Assembly: GCA_947588785.1 (NCBI GenBank)
Contig: CANPZN010000009.1
Coordinates: 1-40,432 of the forward strand
DNA length: 40,432 nt
Direction: 5' to 3'
Origin: Candidatus Gastranaerophilales bacterium
Lineage (GTDB): Bacteria > Cyanobacteriota > Vampirovibrionia > Gastranaerophilales > Gastranaerophilaceae
Both the position numbers and the translations under genes were made by a program. Positions 17,871 through 27,327 of this stretch are shown here, piece after piece. Within the stretch, counting starts at the first letter, position 1; each line of letters opens with the position of its first letter. The notes below the pieces were generated by a model. The model was given only the letters and a program-made list of their open reading frames with translations. It did not search any database and was not told the DNA's origin.

Positions 17871-17877
17871 TCCTCCT
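17871..17877 (-). promoter_or_regulatory. infC Shine-Dalgarno for ATT start
   Basis: A consensus AGGAGG lies 8 bases upstream of ATT at 17863. No ATG, GTG or TTG occurs at that spacing in the IF3 frame, so the non-standard start is the natural reading. Confidence 0.8.
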
Positions 17878-17894
17878 ATTTACTAATGTATTTT

Positions 17895-17923
17895 ATTGTA
17901 TCAGAATAGTTAAAACATTGCAA
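17895..17923 (-). promoter_or_regulatory. infC promoter
   Basis: Leftward TTGCAA and TACAAT are separated by 17 bases, just upstream of the AGGAGG. The position gives a short leader for infC. Confidence 0.75.
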
Positions 17924-17960
17924 ATAAAAAGATTTTTTATTTTAAATCCATTCCTACAGA

Positions 17961-18812
17961 CTATTCATTATAAAATACATCATAAAAATCTTTTTTTAAT
18001 GAATCTGCAAATTCCCTTATTTCTGAATCTTTTCCTTCTGATGAATATACCTGATAATTGTTATAATTAATCTTTCCGTCAAATGATTGACTATAATCTC
18101 CGCTTGTATTCGTTATATCCATATCAGATAATGCAAGGAATGAAGCAAATTCACCGGCATTAATATTTTCTTTATCACCATCTATATTTAATATATCAAA
18201 TTGGTCTGATAAAAAATTATAATTTTGATATTGTGTATATATTTCCGTCATTGACGGCATTGACTCATAATTAGATATATATGCTAATTCTTCAGCATCT
18301 ATATGTTCTGAATCATTATCAGAATTGATCGAATTAAACATATCAAATGTTTCATCCCAGCCTTGACGATCTTCTTCCGATAATTCTTCAATATTTACGT
18401 TCAATAAATTGAAAAATTCATCTTTACTTAATTTACCATCTCCATCGATATCATTCGCTTCAATAACATCGGTTTGATAGTAATCTTTTACTTTATTAAA
18501 AAATTCCCAATCATCTTTTTGAGATGAAGCCAATTCTTCACTTCCTAATGACATTGCCATAAATTCTTCTTTGTTCCAAGAACCGTCATTATCTTTATCA
18601 TATGCTTGTATATACTCTTCAGTAAAACTCTTTAAATCAGAAGAATAAGTAGAGGGATTATAATCAAACATTTTAAAATCTTCTACCGCTTCACCATTCA
18701 CAAATTTATTATAATTTTCTATAGAACTTGTCCAATTATCAAATTCTTTTGCTCGTGATGTAACGTTTTTAACATTTTCGTAAGCATTCCCATTATTAAT
18801 TGAAATCGACAT
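17961..18812 (-). CDS. EF-hand calcium-binding protein, four sites
   Basis: A 283-residue acidic protein with no signal peptide. It has EF-hand loops at DKDNDGSWNKEE, DIDGDGKLSKDE, a degenerate NSDNDSEHIDAEE and NIDGDKENINAGE, each flanked by helices. The first two fit the Dx(D/N)xDG consensus well, while the latter two have altered position 6 or spacing. It probably binds calcium in the cytoplasm or is exported by a non-Sec route; the role is unknown. It is transcribed leftward just upstream of infC, with 98 bp between. A smaller EF-hand protein is encoded at 21.7 kb. Confidence 0.85.
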   Translation of the reverse strand: MSISINNGNAYENVKNVTSRAKEFDNWTSSIENYNKFVNGEAVEDFKMFDYNPSTYSSDLKSFTEEYIQAYDKDNDGSWNKEEFMAMSLGSEELASSQKDDWEFFNKVKDYYQTDVIEANDIDGDGKLSKDEFFNLLNVNIEELSEEDRQGWDETFDMFNSINSDNDSEHIDAEELAYISNYESMPSMTEIYTQYQNYNFLSDQFDILNIDGDKENINAGEFASFLALSDMDITNTSGDYSQSFDGKINYNNYQVYSSEGKDSEIREFADSLKKDFYDVFYNE

Positions 18813-18939
18813 AATAACTTCCCTCTTAATATAAATTGCCCATAATTTAAAAAAAACAATTTATTCTTTATAATTGATATTTTGTTATTTTATATGTTCA
18901 TAAAACTTAATATTTATTTCGGATAATTTTTATAAGATA

Positions 18940-18968
18940 TTGATTTTAATTTTTGTTTTGTTTAAAGT
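18940..18968 (+). promoter_or_regulatory. rplJ operon promoter
   Basis: TTGATT and TAAAGT are separated by 17 bases, immediately upstream of the L10 leader. Confidence 0.55.
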
Positions 18969-18974
18969 ATCCAT

Positions 18975-19050
18975 GTAACTGTAGAAAGCAGGGGGAAGTT
19001 TAGATATAAATCTAAAAATCCTTAAAAAAACACCCCGCCGAGGTTTATCA
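18975..19050 (+). ncRNA. L10 leader (rplJL autoregulatory RNA)
   Basis: The conserved blocks of the ribosomal L10 leader are visible: CTGTAGAAAGCAGGGGG (18979-18995), an AT-rich hairpin TTTAGATATAAATCTAAA, CCTTAA, and CACCCCGCCGAGGT (19031-19044). The GCAGGGG block can pair with CCCCGC. In this family the L10-L12 complex binds the leader and represses the downstream genes. Confidence 0.85.
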
Positions 19051-19085
19051 AAATATAATTTAAATTAGTCTTTATATTTATTGGT

Positions 19086-19118
19086 AAATTTACGGTTATC
19101 CGTAAATTTTTTGTTTTT
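19086..19118 (+). terminator. Attenuator between L10 leader and rplJ
   Basis: AAATTTACGG and CCGTAAATTT pair perfectly around TTAT and run into TTTTTTGTTTTT. It is an intrinsic terminator 56 bp before the rplJ start and downstream of the L10 leader. This suggests control of rplJL by transcription attenuation, as known in Bacillus. Confidence 0.8.
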
Positions 19119-19173
19119 AACAAAAATATTACGCAAAATTAAAGGTCGATATTACATAACTAAGGAGCATAAA

Positions 19174-19695
19174 ATGTCAACAAAAGCCTTCAAACAAGAT
19201 AAAATCGAATCAATGAAAGAAAATTTTTCTAAGGCTAAAGTTGCTGTAGTTACCGAATATAGAGGTTTAACTGTTGAAGAAATTACCAAACTTCGCCGTT
19301 CACTTCAAAAAGAAAACAGTGATTACATGGTAACTAAAAATACTTTGGCTAAACTTGCATCAAAAGGAACTCAATTTGAAGTTCTTGCTGATTCTCTTAA
19401 AGGACCTGTTGCTATTGCTTTCGGTTTCCAAGATGAAGTTGCACCTGCTAAAATATTAACAAAATTTATTAAAGAAGTTAAAAAAGGCGAAATTATTGCA
19501 ACTGTCCTGGATGGAAAACTTTTAAATGCAAAAGAAACTCAAGTCCTGGCAAGCCTTCCTTCAAAAGAAGAACTTTATGCAAAAATGCTTGGCAGCATAA
19601 ATTCACCTGCTACAGGTATCGTTGGTGCTGTTAATGCCGTAATGAGCGGTTTAGTTCGTGCAATGGATCAAGTCGCTAAACAAAAATCAGCTTAG
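19174..19695 (+). CDS. rplJ: 50S ribosomal protein L10
   Basis: A 173-residue L10, which anchors the L7/L12 stalk to 23S rRNA. It begins MSTKAFKQDKIESMKENF, with the family pattern AKVAVVTEYRGLTVEEITKLRRSL, VTKNTLAKLA and the C-terminal L12-binding helix (GAVNAVMSGLVRAMDQVA). The frame is open further upstream, but AAGGAG lies just before the ATG at 19174 and the upstream part is leader. It is followed by rplL 59 bp downstream. Confidence 0.97.
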   Translation: MSTKAFKQDKIESMKENFSKAKVAVVTEYRGLTVEEITKLRRSLQKENSDYMVTKNTLAKLASKGTQFEVLADSLKGPVAIAFGFQDEVAPAKILTKFIKEVKKGEIIATVLDGKLLNAKETQVLASLPSKEELYAKMLGSINSPATGIVGAVNAVMSGLVRAMDQVAKQKSA

Positions 19696-19754
19696 TCTGT
19701 TCTTTATTAAAATCAATTAAATAGTAATTAAAAATAATTAAAAGGAGAAATAAA

Positions 19755-20132
19755 ATGAGTGTAGAATCAATCTTAGAATCAATTGAAAAATTAACATTAA
19801 TTGAAGCTGCTGAATTAGTTAAAGCTATGGAAGAAAAATTCGGCGTTTCTGCTGCTGCTCCGGTAGCTGTTGCTGCTGTTGCTGCTGCTCCTGCAGGTGA
19901 AGCTACTCAAGAAGAAGCTTCTGAAGTAAATGTTATTTTAGCTTCCGTTCCTGCTGATAAAAAAATCGCTGTTCTTAAAGAAGTTAGAACAATTACAGGT
20001 CTTGGCTTAAAAGAAGCTAAAGATTTAGTTGACGGTGCTCCTAAAGCTATAAAAGAAGGCGTTAAAAAAGAAGAAGCTGAAACTATTAAAAAACAACTTG
20101 AAGCAGCTGGTGCGACTGTTGAAATTAAATAG
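19755..20132 (+). CDS. rplL: 50S ribosomal protein L7/L12
   Basis: A 125-residue L7/L12, the flexible stalk protein that recruits translation factors. The N-terminal dimerisation domain ([23 protein letters not shown]) is followed by an Ala-rich hinge ([18 protein letters not shown]) and the factor-binding domain ([21 protein letters not shown] to EIK). It is second in the rplJL operon, with an AAGGAG SD. Confidence 0.98.
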   Translation: MSVESILESIEKLTLIEAAELVKAMEEKFGVSAAAPVAVAAVAAAPAGEATQEEASEVNVILASVPADKKIAVLKEVRTITGLGLKEAKDLVDGAPKAIKEGVKKEEAETIKKQLEAAGATVEIK

Positions 20133-20150
20133 TTTATTAATTCAATATAA

Positions 20151-20184
20151 AAAAAGAAGTTGATTTTATCAACTTCTTTTTTTA
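20151..20184 (+). terminator. rplJL terminator
   Basis: AAAAAAGAAGTTGA pairs with TCAACTTCTTTTTT around a 5-base loop, 18 bp after the rplL stop. Confidence 0.9.
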
Positions 20185-20354
20185 TCTGATAAAAATGATA
20201 CTGTATCATACCTTACCTTTAACTAAATTTTCTCCGACTTATTATACTTTAGAATTAATTCTATATATACTCTCTAATTAATCTTTCATGTAATATTCAA
20301 TTCTTTATATATATCTGATACTTATCTTGTACTAAGTTATAACGGAGAAGAAAA

Positions 20355-20846
20355 ATGAAAAAAATTTACCTGTTGTTGTCATTTATTTTTTTATTTACTG
20401 CAGCTGCATTTGCTACAACAAATTGCAATTCACCTTGTGATTGTCATAAACAAACTTATAATAGCACTTACCAAGAAAACACAACATCTTCTGACGCTTG
20501 TAATTGTTTAAATACTTTAAACAACTGTTTTCTATGCACAAAAACAAATAAAGATAATTTATTTAAGCAAATGAATTTAAGTTCTACTCAAATTTGTGCC
20601 GCCAATAAAATCCAAGATAAATATGAACAGGAAATCTACAGTTTAGAAGAAAGGATCAAATGTGAACAAGAAAATCTTTGCAAATTAAAATCAAATTGTT
20701 CTAAAAAAAGTGATATTCGCAGACAAAAAAGAAAAATAAAAGATCTTGAAAAAAAGAAAAAAGAAATTTGTAAATGCTATCAAGAACAATTTAAATCCAT
20801 GATATCAAAAGAACAATATAAAATATATAAACAATATAAAAAATAG
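20355..20846 (+). CDS. Cys-rich exported coiled-coil protein (Spy/CpxP-like)
   Basis: A 163-residue protein with a clear signal peptide (KKIYLLLSFIFLFTAAAFA). The mature part begins with a Cys-rich stretch (NCNSPCDC, CNCLNTLNNCFLC). It continues with MNLSSTQICAANKIQDKYEQE, which resembles the LTxxQ start of Spy/CpxP periplasmic chaperones, and a long Lys/Glu helix to EQYKIYKQYKK. About 14 cysteines suggest disulfides or metal binding in the envelope. The Spy/CpxP link is a shape match, not a firm assignment. The SD is GGAG, and a terminator overlaps the stop codon. It is transcribed alone. Confidence 0.7.
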   Translation: MKKIYLLLSFIFLFTAAAFATTNCNSPCDCHKQTYNSTYQENTTSSDACNCLNTLNNCFLCTKTNKDNLFKQMNLSSTQICAANKIQDKYEQEIYSLEERIKCEQENLCKLKSNCSKKSDIRRQKRKIKDLEKKKKEICKCYQEQFKSMISKEQYKIYKQYKK

Positions 20847-20872
20847 GAATGCGTAATTAAGCATTCCTTTAT
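20845..20872 (+). terminator. Terminator of the Cys-rich protein gene
   Basis: AGGAATGC pairs with GCATTCCT around an 8-base loop and is followed by TTATTTT. The left arm begins inside the stop codon. Confidence 0.8.
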
Positions 20873-20886
20873 TTTGTGTCGCAAAG

Positions 20887-21626
20887 TTAATCTAGTGTCG
20901 CAACCTTGTGCTTGCTCATCTGAGCCGTAAAGTTGTTCACCTTTTAAAAAAGTTGCTCCAAAATTTCGCAGTCTTGAATTTTTCTTTCTTACGGGCGAGC
21001 AACAGTAGGGTAGACTTTAGTCTACCTCTCTTTAGTTTTCCTTGATAAATAATAAAGTTTGAAATGCATATACGGAGTTTTGTTTATTCACTTAACAAAA
21101 CCTCGGCAAAGCTTCGTCTTCTTACGAAGCCTCGAGTTGAGTTTAGATAGTAGGGTAGACTTTAATCTACCTATCTTTTGTTTTTATTTCCTTGATAAAT
21201 TAAAAACAAAGTATCGCTTTGAAAACTTTATTTATTTAATTTATAATTTATTTTTTGTAAATAATAAAAAATAATGAATGGTAGACTAAAGTCTACCCTA
21301 CTGCTTTTTACTCTTTGTATTTAATCCGGTGTCGAAACCTTATGCTTGCCGTCTTGAATTTTCCTTTCTCTCACTTCGCTACGCTATGGATACAGGTTCA
21401 TTGATTTTACCTATCAGCTCAATAATTCGCTTTGTATCGCTCGAGTGCTTCACTTCACTTCGTTTGTCGTTCAGCTCGCCTTCACATTCTCGGGTTCCGT
21501 GCAGCAGCACCTTTAAAATTTGGTTTAACTTATTTATATTTGTCTTGAAGCTAATCCAACTTTAAACCGGCTCTGCCGGCTCGCAAATTTCGCTCCCGTT
21601 CAGAACCAAAGAATTTTTCTCGAACA
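20887..21626 (-). repeat. Repeat family, long copy with three palindromes
   Basis: It runs from TTAATCTAGTGTCGCAACC to TTCTCGAACA. Palindromes are at 21009-21026, 21154-21171 and 21280-21297. The part 21429-21585 is nearly identical to 1-156, and 21390-21545 resembles the stretch inside the NUMOD3-like gene at about 29.77-29.96 kb. Several small ORFs open within it but none looks like a gene. Confidence 0.85.
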
Positions 21627-21718
21627 ATTTTCTAACAAAATAATATAAATAAATGGTTTACTTTTTGGTAAATATTATTAAAATGTATATAAATTATTTT
21701 TATTTTAAGGAGTATATT

Positions 21719-22285
21719 ATGAGCATGTTAAATGGACAATCTTTGTTAGCAAGTGCCTTAGCCGGATTATCTTCAACTTATTCTACTTTAATGACAAATA
21801 AAACCTCTGATTCTAAAGGTTTAACAATTGATGACTTAACAAATGTTTCAAATAATACTTTAATGCATTTGGGTAATAATTATTCTTTCTTACAATATTT
21901 AACAACAAATTTTTCTAATGTCGATAAAGATGGTGATGGAGAAATTACAAGTTCTGACTTAAATTTTTTAATGAATACAATGCAATCTCACGGGCTTACA
22001 TATAATGAAATTCAATCATTATGTACAACAGGAAATGGAGATTCTTCCCTGCTTTCAACTGTTTTAACATATTTCAACAAAATTGATGCGAATGGTGATG
22101 GACGAATTACAAGTGATGAAATTACTAAATTCTCCTATGACAGTCAAAGATATGAAGTTGAAGCAAAATATAAATCATTTAAAGCTTCAAGTACCAGTTT
22201 ATTCTATAGTGAAGGAGTTGAAGATGATACATCAAGTGTTCTTGACACTCTTCAACCTAAATTCGGAGCTTCTTCATCAACTTAA
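21719..22285 (+). CDS. EF-hand calcium-binding protein, two sites
   Basis: A 188-residue protein with two canonical EF-hand loops, DKDGDGEITSSD and DANGDGRITSDE, about 55 residues apart. It has no signal peptide; the N-terminus (MSMLNGQSLLASALAGLSSTYS) and C-terminus are Ser/Thr-rich. The frame is open back to 21653, but AAGGAG sits 7 bases before the ATG at 21719. Like the 18-kb EF-hand protein, its cellular role is unknown; the simple shape suggests calcium buffering or sensing. It lies between two long repeat clusters and is transcribed alone. Confidence 0.85.
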   Translation: MSMLNGQSLLASALAGLSSTYSTLMTNKTSDSKGLTIDDLTNVSNNTLMHLGNNYSFLQYLTTNFSNVDKDGDGEITSSDLNFLMNTMQSHGLTYNEIQSLCTTGNGDSSLLSTVLTYFNKIDANGDGRITSDEITKFSYDSQRYEVEAKYKSFKASSTSLFYSEGVEDDTSSVLDTLQPKFGASSST

Positions 22286-22310
22286 AATAATCTAAATCCT
22301 AACGATTGCA

Positions 22311-23487
22311 TTTAATCTAGTTTCGCAAACCTTATGCTTGCTTTCTTAAAATTGGTGCAGCGGCACATTTAAAATTTAGGCAGTAAGGTAGATTTTAGCT
22401 GTAGGGTAGACTTTAGTCTACCTCTCTTTTGTTTTTATTTTATTTATTTTTCTGTAAATAATAAAAATTGCGTTCTTCAGCTTCAAATAGATTACTTCTA
22501 AGCTCACAGCTTAAGCCCCGTAACTCAGGTTTTCAAACAAACAGGGCTTTTTCTATTTCTTCGCTAAGAAGTTTTACTATACTACACTATGAACTTTAAT
22601 TTTTTTTATTTACTTTTTGTATTTATTTTAGTGTTGAACCCTTCCGCTTTGCACTTTTGAAATTTGCTGTCTTGCAGCTTGCCATTAACTCTCTACCACC
22701 GTAACTCATTTCAAGCAGGCAGTAGGGTAGACTTTAGTCTACCAGTTTTTATTCCCTTGATAAATAATAAAGTTTGAAATGCATATACGGAGTTTTGTTA
22801 AGTGAATTAAAAACGAAGTATCGCTTTAAAAACTTTATTTGTTTATTTAATTTATAATTTATTTTTTTGTAAATAATAAAAAATAATGAATGGTAGACTA
22901 AAGTCTACCCTACAGTTTTTTACACTTTGTATTTAATCCGGTGTCGAAACCTTATGCTTGCCGTCTTAAAATTTCTTTTCTTCGGACGAGTGCTTCACTG
23001 CACTTCGTTTATCGTTCAGCTAGCTCTCACATTCTCGGGTTCGGTGCAGCGATACTTTATAAATTTAGTTTAACTTATTTATATTTGTCTCGAAATTCCT
23101 TTCGTTCAGGTCTATTGTTCGTCCACAAATTCCATTAATTCAACTTTAAACCGGCTCTGCCGGCTCGCTTTCGCTGCCGCTCATTTCAGCCCCTTCTCTA
23201 CTCGGGTTCGTTTCTCCCTTTCGCAAATTTCGCTCTCTTGAAATTTGCTCTCTTGGGGCTTGTCATTCACTCGCTGTCGCTGACGCTCATTTCAGCCCCT
23301 TTGTTTCTAGAGTTCACTTCGTTTCACCCTTTCGCAAATTTCGCTCTCTTGAAATTTGCTCTCTTGGGGCTTGTCATTCGCTCGCTGTCGCTGACGCTCA
23401 TTTCAGCCCCTTTGTTACTCGGGTTCACTTCGTTTCACCCTTTCGCAAATTTCGCCACGTTACGAACCAACAAAATTTTCTCGAACA
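22311..23487 (-). repeat. Longest repeat cluster, three palindromes
   Basis: A 1.18-kb mosaic from TTTAATCTAGTTTCGCAAACC to TTCTCGAACA. Palindromes are at 22405-22422, 22726-22743 and 22892-22909. A second inner TTTAATCCGGTGTCGAAACC terminus near 22933 suggests two elements joined. It includes the CCGGCTCTGCCGGCTCGC module and the 111-bp tandem. There is no gene inside. Confidence 0.85.
23221..23455. repeat. 111-bp tandem repeat
   Basis: The unit starting TCGCAAATTTCGCTCTCTTG occurs at 23221 and 23332, with a partial third at 23443. The period of 111 is exactly 37 codons, so the frame across it stays open. Units differ at only a few bases. Confidence 0.85.
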
Positions 23488-23557
23488 TACTTTTTATACA
23501 TAAAAAAAATTTTGTAAAAATCTTTGATATTATTTTATTTAAGTTTATTATTAAATT

Positions 23558-25596
23558 ATGAAAAAAAAGTTTTACATATTATTTTTTATATGTTTAATCA
23601 GTTTACTGATACCAAATACTGATAATATCGGTATTTCTAATTTTCTATCATTAAAATCATATGCTCAAGAAAATATAAAAATTAATAGTATAAATTTTGA
23701 CAATTCAGATTCCATAATTTTTTTAGGAACTTCTACAAATATAGCTAATCAAGAACCAAACAGCATATCTATAGAACCAACAGAATTATTAAAAATCAAC
23801 AAAAAAATTTTATCAGATCCTGATCGTGTCTTTTTTGACATTGAAAATGCAATTATTACATTTCCCAATTCTACATACGAATTAAAAAACAGTAAGTTAA
23901 AACAAGTAAAAATAGCTCAATTTTCCACTGCACCTAATATTGTAAGAATTGTTATTTGGAATACTCCCGGGTATGATACTTCTCAAATTAAAGTATTTAA
24001 TATTAAAAATAATATAATAATCAAGTTAAATAATGAGATTCCGATTCAACATTATTTATCACAAATATATCGTGAAACAAAAGAAAGTGCAGTTGATTAT
24101 TATGATAAAGTAGTAGTAATTCCCGAAGAAAAACCGCAAATCACATCTGAAGCCGATGAAATTTTTAATCAAGTTCAAAATGCATTTAAAGAAGAAGGGC
24201 AGGAAATAGTAAGACCCAATATTGAACAAAAACAAGCACGATTAAAATTCTGGAAAAAGTTACACCAAAAAATGGTAATATTCTTCTGTCCGGTATTGGA
24301 GTTATTAATGTAGAAAAACCATTCACTTTAAAAGAACCTTCCAGAATAATTTTTGATTTACCTAATACTATTGTTCTTCAAGAATTACGAGATAAAGAAT
24401 TTAAAATATCCGAAACAGAAAGTGTTAAAATAGGTCAATTTGAACCTTCTAAAGCCAGAATAGTTATAAAAACAGATAATCCTGAACTATATAAACCAAT
24501 ATATTCTACGAATTTACAAACACTTTTAATTGCAAATGAACAAAAACTTTCCGGAATTAATCTTGGAAATTCTTTAAGTGAAGTAACGTTTTTTAAAGAA
24601 CAATCTGTTAATGAGAATACAAATGTAGTTAATATTATGTTTTCAAATCCTGTTATCTACTCTATAAAAAGGGTTACGGATAAATTACAGGTAACTTTAT
24701 ATAATATTTCTAATTTCAATACAGATTCATTCAATAATTCAGCTCAAATAAATAAAACAGGATATACTGCTAAACAAATATCACAAAACACATATGTTTT
24801 GGAATTTCCTCTTGCATATAACGTATTTGCTGATTGTTATGAAACTCTTAATGCAGCTCAATTAAGATTCGTATTTACAGGAATTAAAAATACTCAACCG
24901 GAATATAAAAATCCTCAAATAACAATTGAACCTCAAGAAAAAAATCAATATAATAAAAAAGATAGTCCTTTTGCTAATTTAATAGAAAGACAGTATGACA
25001 AACAATACAAAAAAAGAAAATTCTTTTCAAAAAAGAATTCATTTTTATTAAATAAAGTAAAAAACAAAGTAATTGTTATTGATGCCGGACACGGAGGAAA
25101 TGATACCGGTGCAATGCGAGGTGATATTCTTGAAAAAGATATAACTTTAGCGATTGCTTTAAAAGTTCGTAATGAATTATTAGACAGAGGTTTACGTAAT
25201 ATTATACTTACTCGTTCTTATGATAAAACTCTCTCTTTACAAGATAGAGTAGATATTTCCAATAATCATCACGCTGATATTTTTGTAAGTATTCATATTA
25301 ATGCGAGTGTAAAATCAGAAATAAACGGTATTGAAACTCATTATTACACTGAAAAAGGGTTTGAAGTAGCAAGAAGAATGCACAAAGAACTAATGGAAAG
25401 AATCAATTGTGAAGACAGAGGCTTGTTCAAGTCTAAATTTTATGTTATAAACCACACAGAAGCCCCTGCTGTTTTATTAGAATTAGGATTTATTTCTAAT
25501 GAGAATGAAAGAAATCTTTTAATTTCTAAAGAAAGACAAAAAGACTCTGCTGAAGCAATTGCAGATGGTATTATTAATTATTTAATGGAGAATTAA
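23558..25596 (+). pseudogene. N-acetylmuramoyl-L-alanine amidase, frameshifted
   Basis: An exported zinc amidase that would cleave the MurNAc-L-Ala bond of peptidoglycan, split by a one-base shift. Frame 1 (23558-24313) has a signal peptide (KKKFYILFFICLISLLIP) and a first AMIN-like beta-rich domain. Near 24240 the meaningful frame changes and continues LKILEKVTPKNGNILLSG with a second AMIN-like region, then Amidase_3 to 25596: DAGHGG (Zn His), ILEKD (Zn Glu), SIHINA (Zn His) and LLELGF (catalytic Glu). Adding one base, most simply an A in the short A-run at 24244-24247, yields about 679 residues with no other defect. It could be a recent mutation or a sequence error; no canonical slippery heptamer is in register. 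murI follows 6 bp downstream. Confidence 0.85.
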
Positions 25597-25602
25597 GAAT
25601 AA

Positions 25603-26424
25603 ATGAATAACAATCCTATTGGAATATTTGATTCGGGAGTCGGAGGGTTAAGTGTTTTTTCTCAAATGATTCAATTATTACCTAATGAACACTATATTTA
25701 TTTTGGAGATACTATTAATTTACCATACGGATCTAAAACTCAAGATCAACTTATTAATATAACAAGTAATATTTTTAATTTTTTTGAATCAAAAAATGTA
25801 AAAGCAGTGATTATGGCTTGTAATACTACTTCTGCTCTTACTTATGATATTTTAAAAAATAAATATAATTTTAAAATTTACCCCATTGTTCAAAGAGTTG
25901 TTAAACAAATTGCAAACAAACATTATAACAGAGTCGGAGTTTTTGCTACAGAAGCAACAATAAATTCTCATGCTTATAAAAAAGAATTCTTAAAATATAG
26001 TCCTAATACGGAAATTTTTGAAATCGCATCTTCTAAATGGGTAAATATTGTTGAAAATGGACTTCAAGATCAACCTGACAGTATTAATAATATTAAATTA
26101 CAACTTGATTTAATGTTAAAAAATAATATTGATAAAATAATCTTAGGTTGTACTCATTATCCTTATCTTATCAATATTTTAAATAAATTTGCTCCCGAAG
26201 AATTATTTATAAACCCTGCAATTTACTTTGCACAAGATATTTATAAGGACTTAAAAGAGAATAATCTTTTATCAAGTAATCAAGATTATAATGCCAAATT
26301 TTATGTAAGCTCAAAACCAAGTCAATTTATGTCATCTTCTAAACTTTTTTACGATGTTAAAAATGCAGAAGAAATTACAATTACAAAAGCACTTGTAAAT
26401 TTATCCGAAAAAATTTCGCAATAG
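25603..26424 (+). CDS. murI: Glutamate racemase
   Basis: A 273-residue MurI, which makes D-glutamate for peptidoglycan by cofactor-independent two-base racemisation. Signatures are GIFDSGVGGLSV (catalytic Asp), YFGDTINLPYG, ACNTTSA with the first catalytic Cys, and GCTHYPYL with the second. It starts 6 bp after the amidase stop, so cell-wall synthesis and remodelling genes share an operon. The last six residues SEKISQ and the stop lie in a repeat element and are repeated exactly at the end of the membrane protein encoded at 30.64 kb, so the native C-terminus may have been replaced. Confidence 0.95.
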   Translation: MNNNPIGIFDSGVGGLSVFSQMIQLLPNEHYIYFGDTINLPYGSKTQDQLINITSNIFNFFESKNVKAVIMACNTTSALTYDILKNKYNFKIYPIVQRVVKQIANKHYNRVGVFATEATINSHAYKKEFLKYSPNTEIFEIASSKWVNIVENGLQDQPDSINNIKLQLDLMLKNNIDKIILGCTHYPYLINILNKFAPEELFINPAIYFAQDIYKDLKENNLLSSNQDYNAKFYVSSKPSQFMSSSKLFYDVKNAEEITITKALVNLSEKISQ

Positions 26425-26694
26425 ATAACGTAGCGAATTTTCCGTAGGGTGGAGTCGAGCGAAAGCGAGCGAACCCGAGAATATGAGGACGAGCTGAACG
26501 ACAAACGAAGTGTAGTGAAGCACTCGTCCGAAGAAAGGAAAATTCAAGACAGCGAATTTTCCGTAGGGTGCCGGCATAGCCGGTTTAAAGTTGAATTAGA
26601 TTCAAGACAAATTAAATAAGTTAAATCAAACTTTAAAGGTGCCGCTGCACCAATTTTAAGACTGAAAGCACAAGGTTGCGACACTCGATTAGAT
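26404..26694 (+). repeat. Repeat family, complete forward copy
   Basis: It runs from TCCGAAAAAATTTCGCAATAG to GGTTGCGACACTCGATTAGAT. The first 169 bp (26404-26572) are, by eye, identical in inverted orientation to 30496-30664. It overlaps the last codons of murI and occupies most of the 390-bp gap before the next gene. Confidence 0.9.
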
Positions 26695-26814
26695 ATTAAT
26701 ACGATTCACACTATATCTCATTATTGATACAAAATAATAATCATGAGAAGATTATACTTTAATTTATCAATATTGTTTAGTTGATTTTTTGCGAATCAGC
26801 ATTAAATTAATAAT

Positions 26815-27309
26815 ATGAAAAATATATTACTAATTTTATTAAGTTTATTATGTATAAATATTCATACATCAGGGGCAGTAATAGAAGGTTCAATTTCTAT
26901 GTCAGACCAAGTTCCAAAAGGATTTTTCGGAGATTGGCGTGTAGTTTCCGTTTGTACGAAAACTACAGATAAAGAATTATTTGGTTCTAAAAGTTTAGAT
27001 ATTTGGACTCTTTCCAGAAACGGAGAAATAATAACATTAATGAATCCTTTATCAGGTGCAAGAGCTGATATTACGGTTAATGATGTAAAAGGAAGCACTG
27101 TTAAATTTCAAAAACATAATTATATGCCGGATGAAGAATCAATAGAAACTCCAATTTTAACACTTAATGGTGACAATTTTACAGGAACTGATAAAATTAT
27201 TATAAAAACATTTCAAAACGGGAAACTTATTAAAGAAGATTACGTCGAATATCAAGTAAAAGGATCAAAAATGAGCGGTGATCCGATAACAGGAATTTTT
27301 GGAATTTAG
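26815..27309 (+). CDS. Exported beta-rich hypothetical protein
   Basis: A 164-residue protein with a signal peptide (KNILLILLSLLCINIHTSGA). The mature part alternates hydrophobic and polar residues in short strands, with GFFGDWRVVSVC near its start and TLSRNGEIITLMNPLSGA. This could be a small beta-barrel or lipocalin-like fold, but I do not recognise the family. One cysteine remains in the mature chain. There is no obvious SD. It ends 18 bp before the trxB start, so both may be co-transcribed. Confidence 0.65.
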   Translation: MKNILLILLSLLCINIHTSGAVIEGSISMSDQVPKGFFGDWRVVSVCTKTTDKELFGSKSLDIWTLSRNGEIITLMNPLSGARADITVNDVKGSTVKFQKHNYMPDEESIETPILTLNGDNFTGTDKIIIKTFQNGKLIKEDYVEYQVKGSKMSGDPITGIFGI

Positions 27310-27327
27310 AATAAGTTGAGGGAGTTT

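Noticed and set aside
19081-19173. Upstream extension of rplJ
   Set aside because: This stretch is the attenuator and leader; the ATG at 19174 has AAGGAG and gives a standard-length L10.
23238-23561. 107-codon rightward frame
   Set aside because: It is wholly within the 111-bp tandem repeat and reads as a repeated hydrophobic peptide with no SD.
24220-24260. Programmed -1 frameshift in the amidase
   Set aside because: No X-XXY-YYZ heptamer lies in the correct register and no downstream stem is evident; a single missing base explains it more simply.
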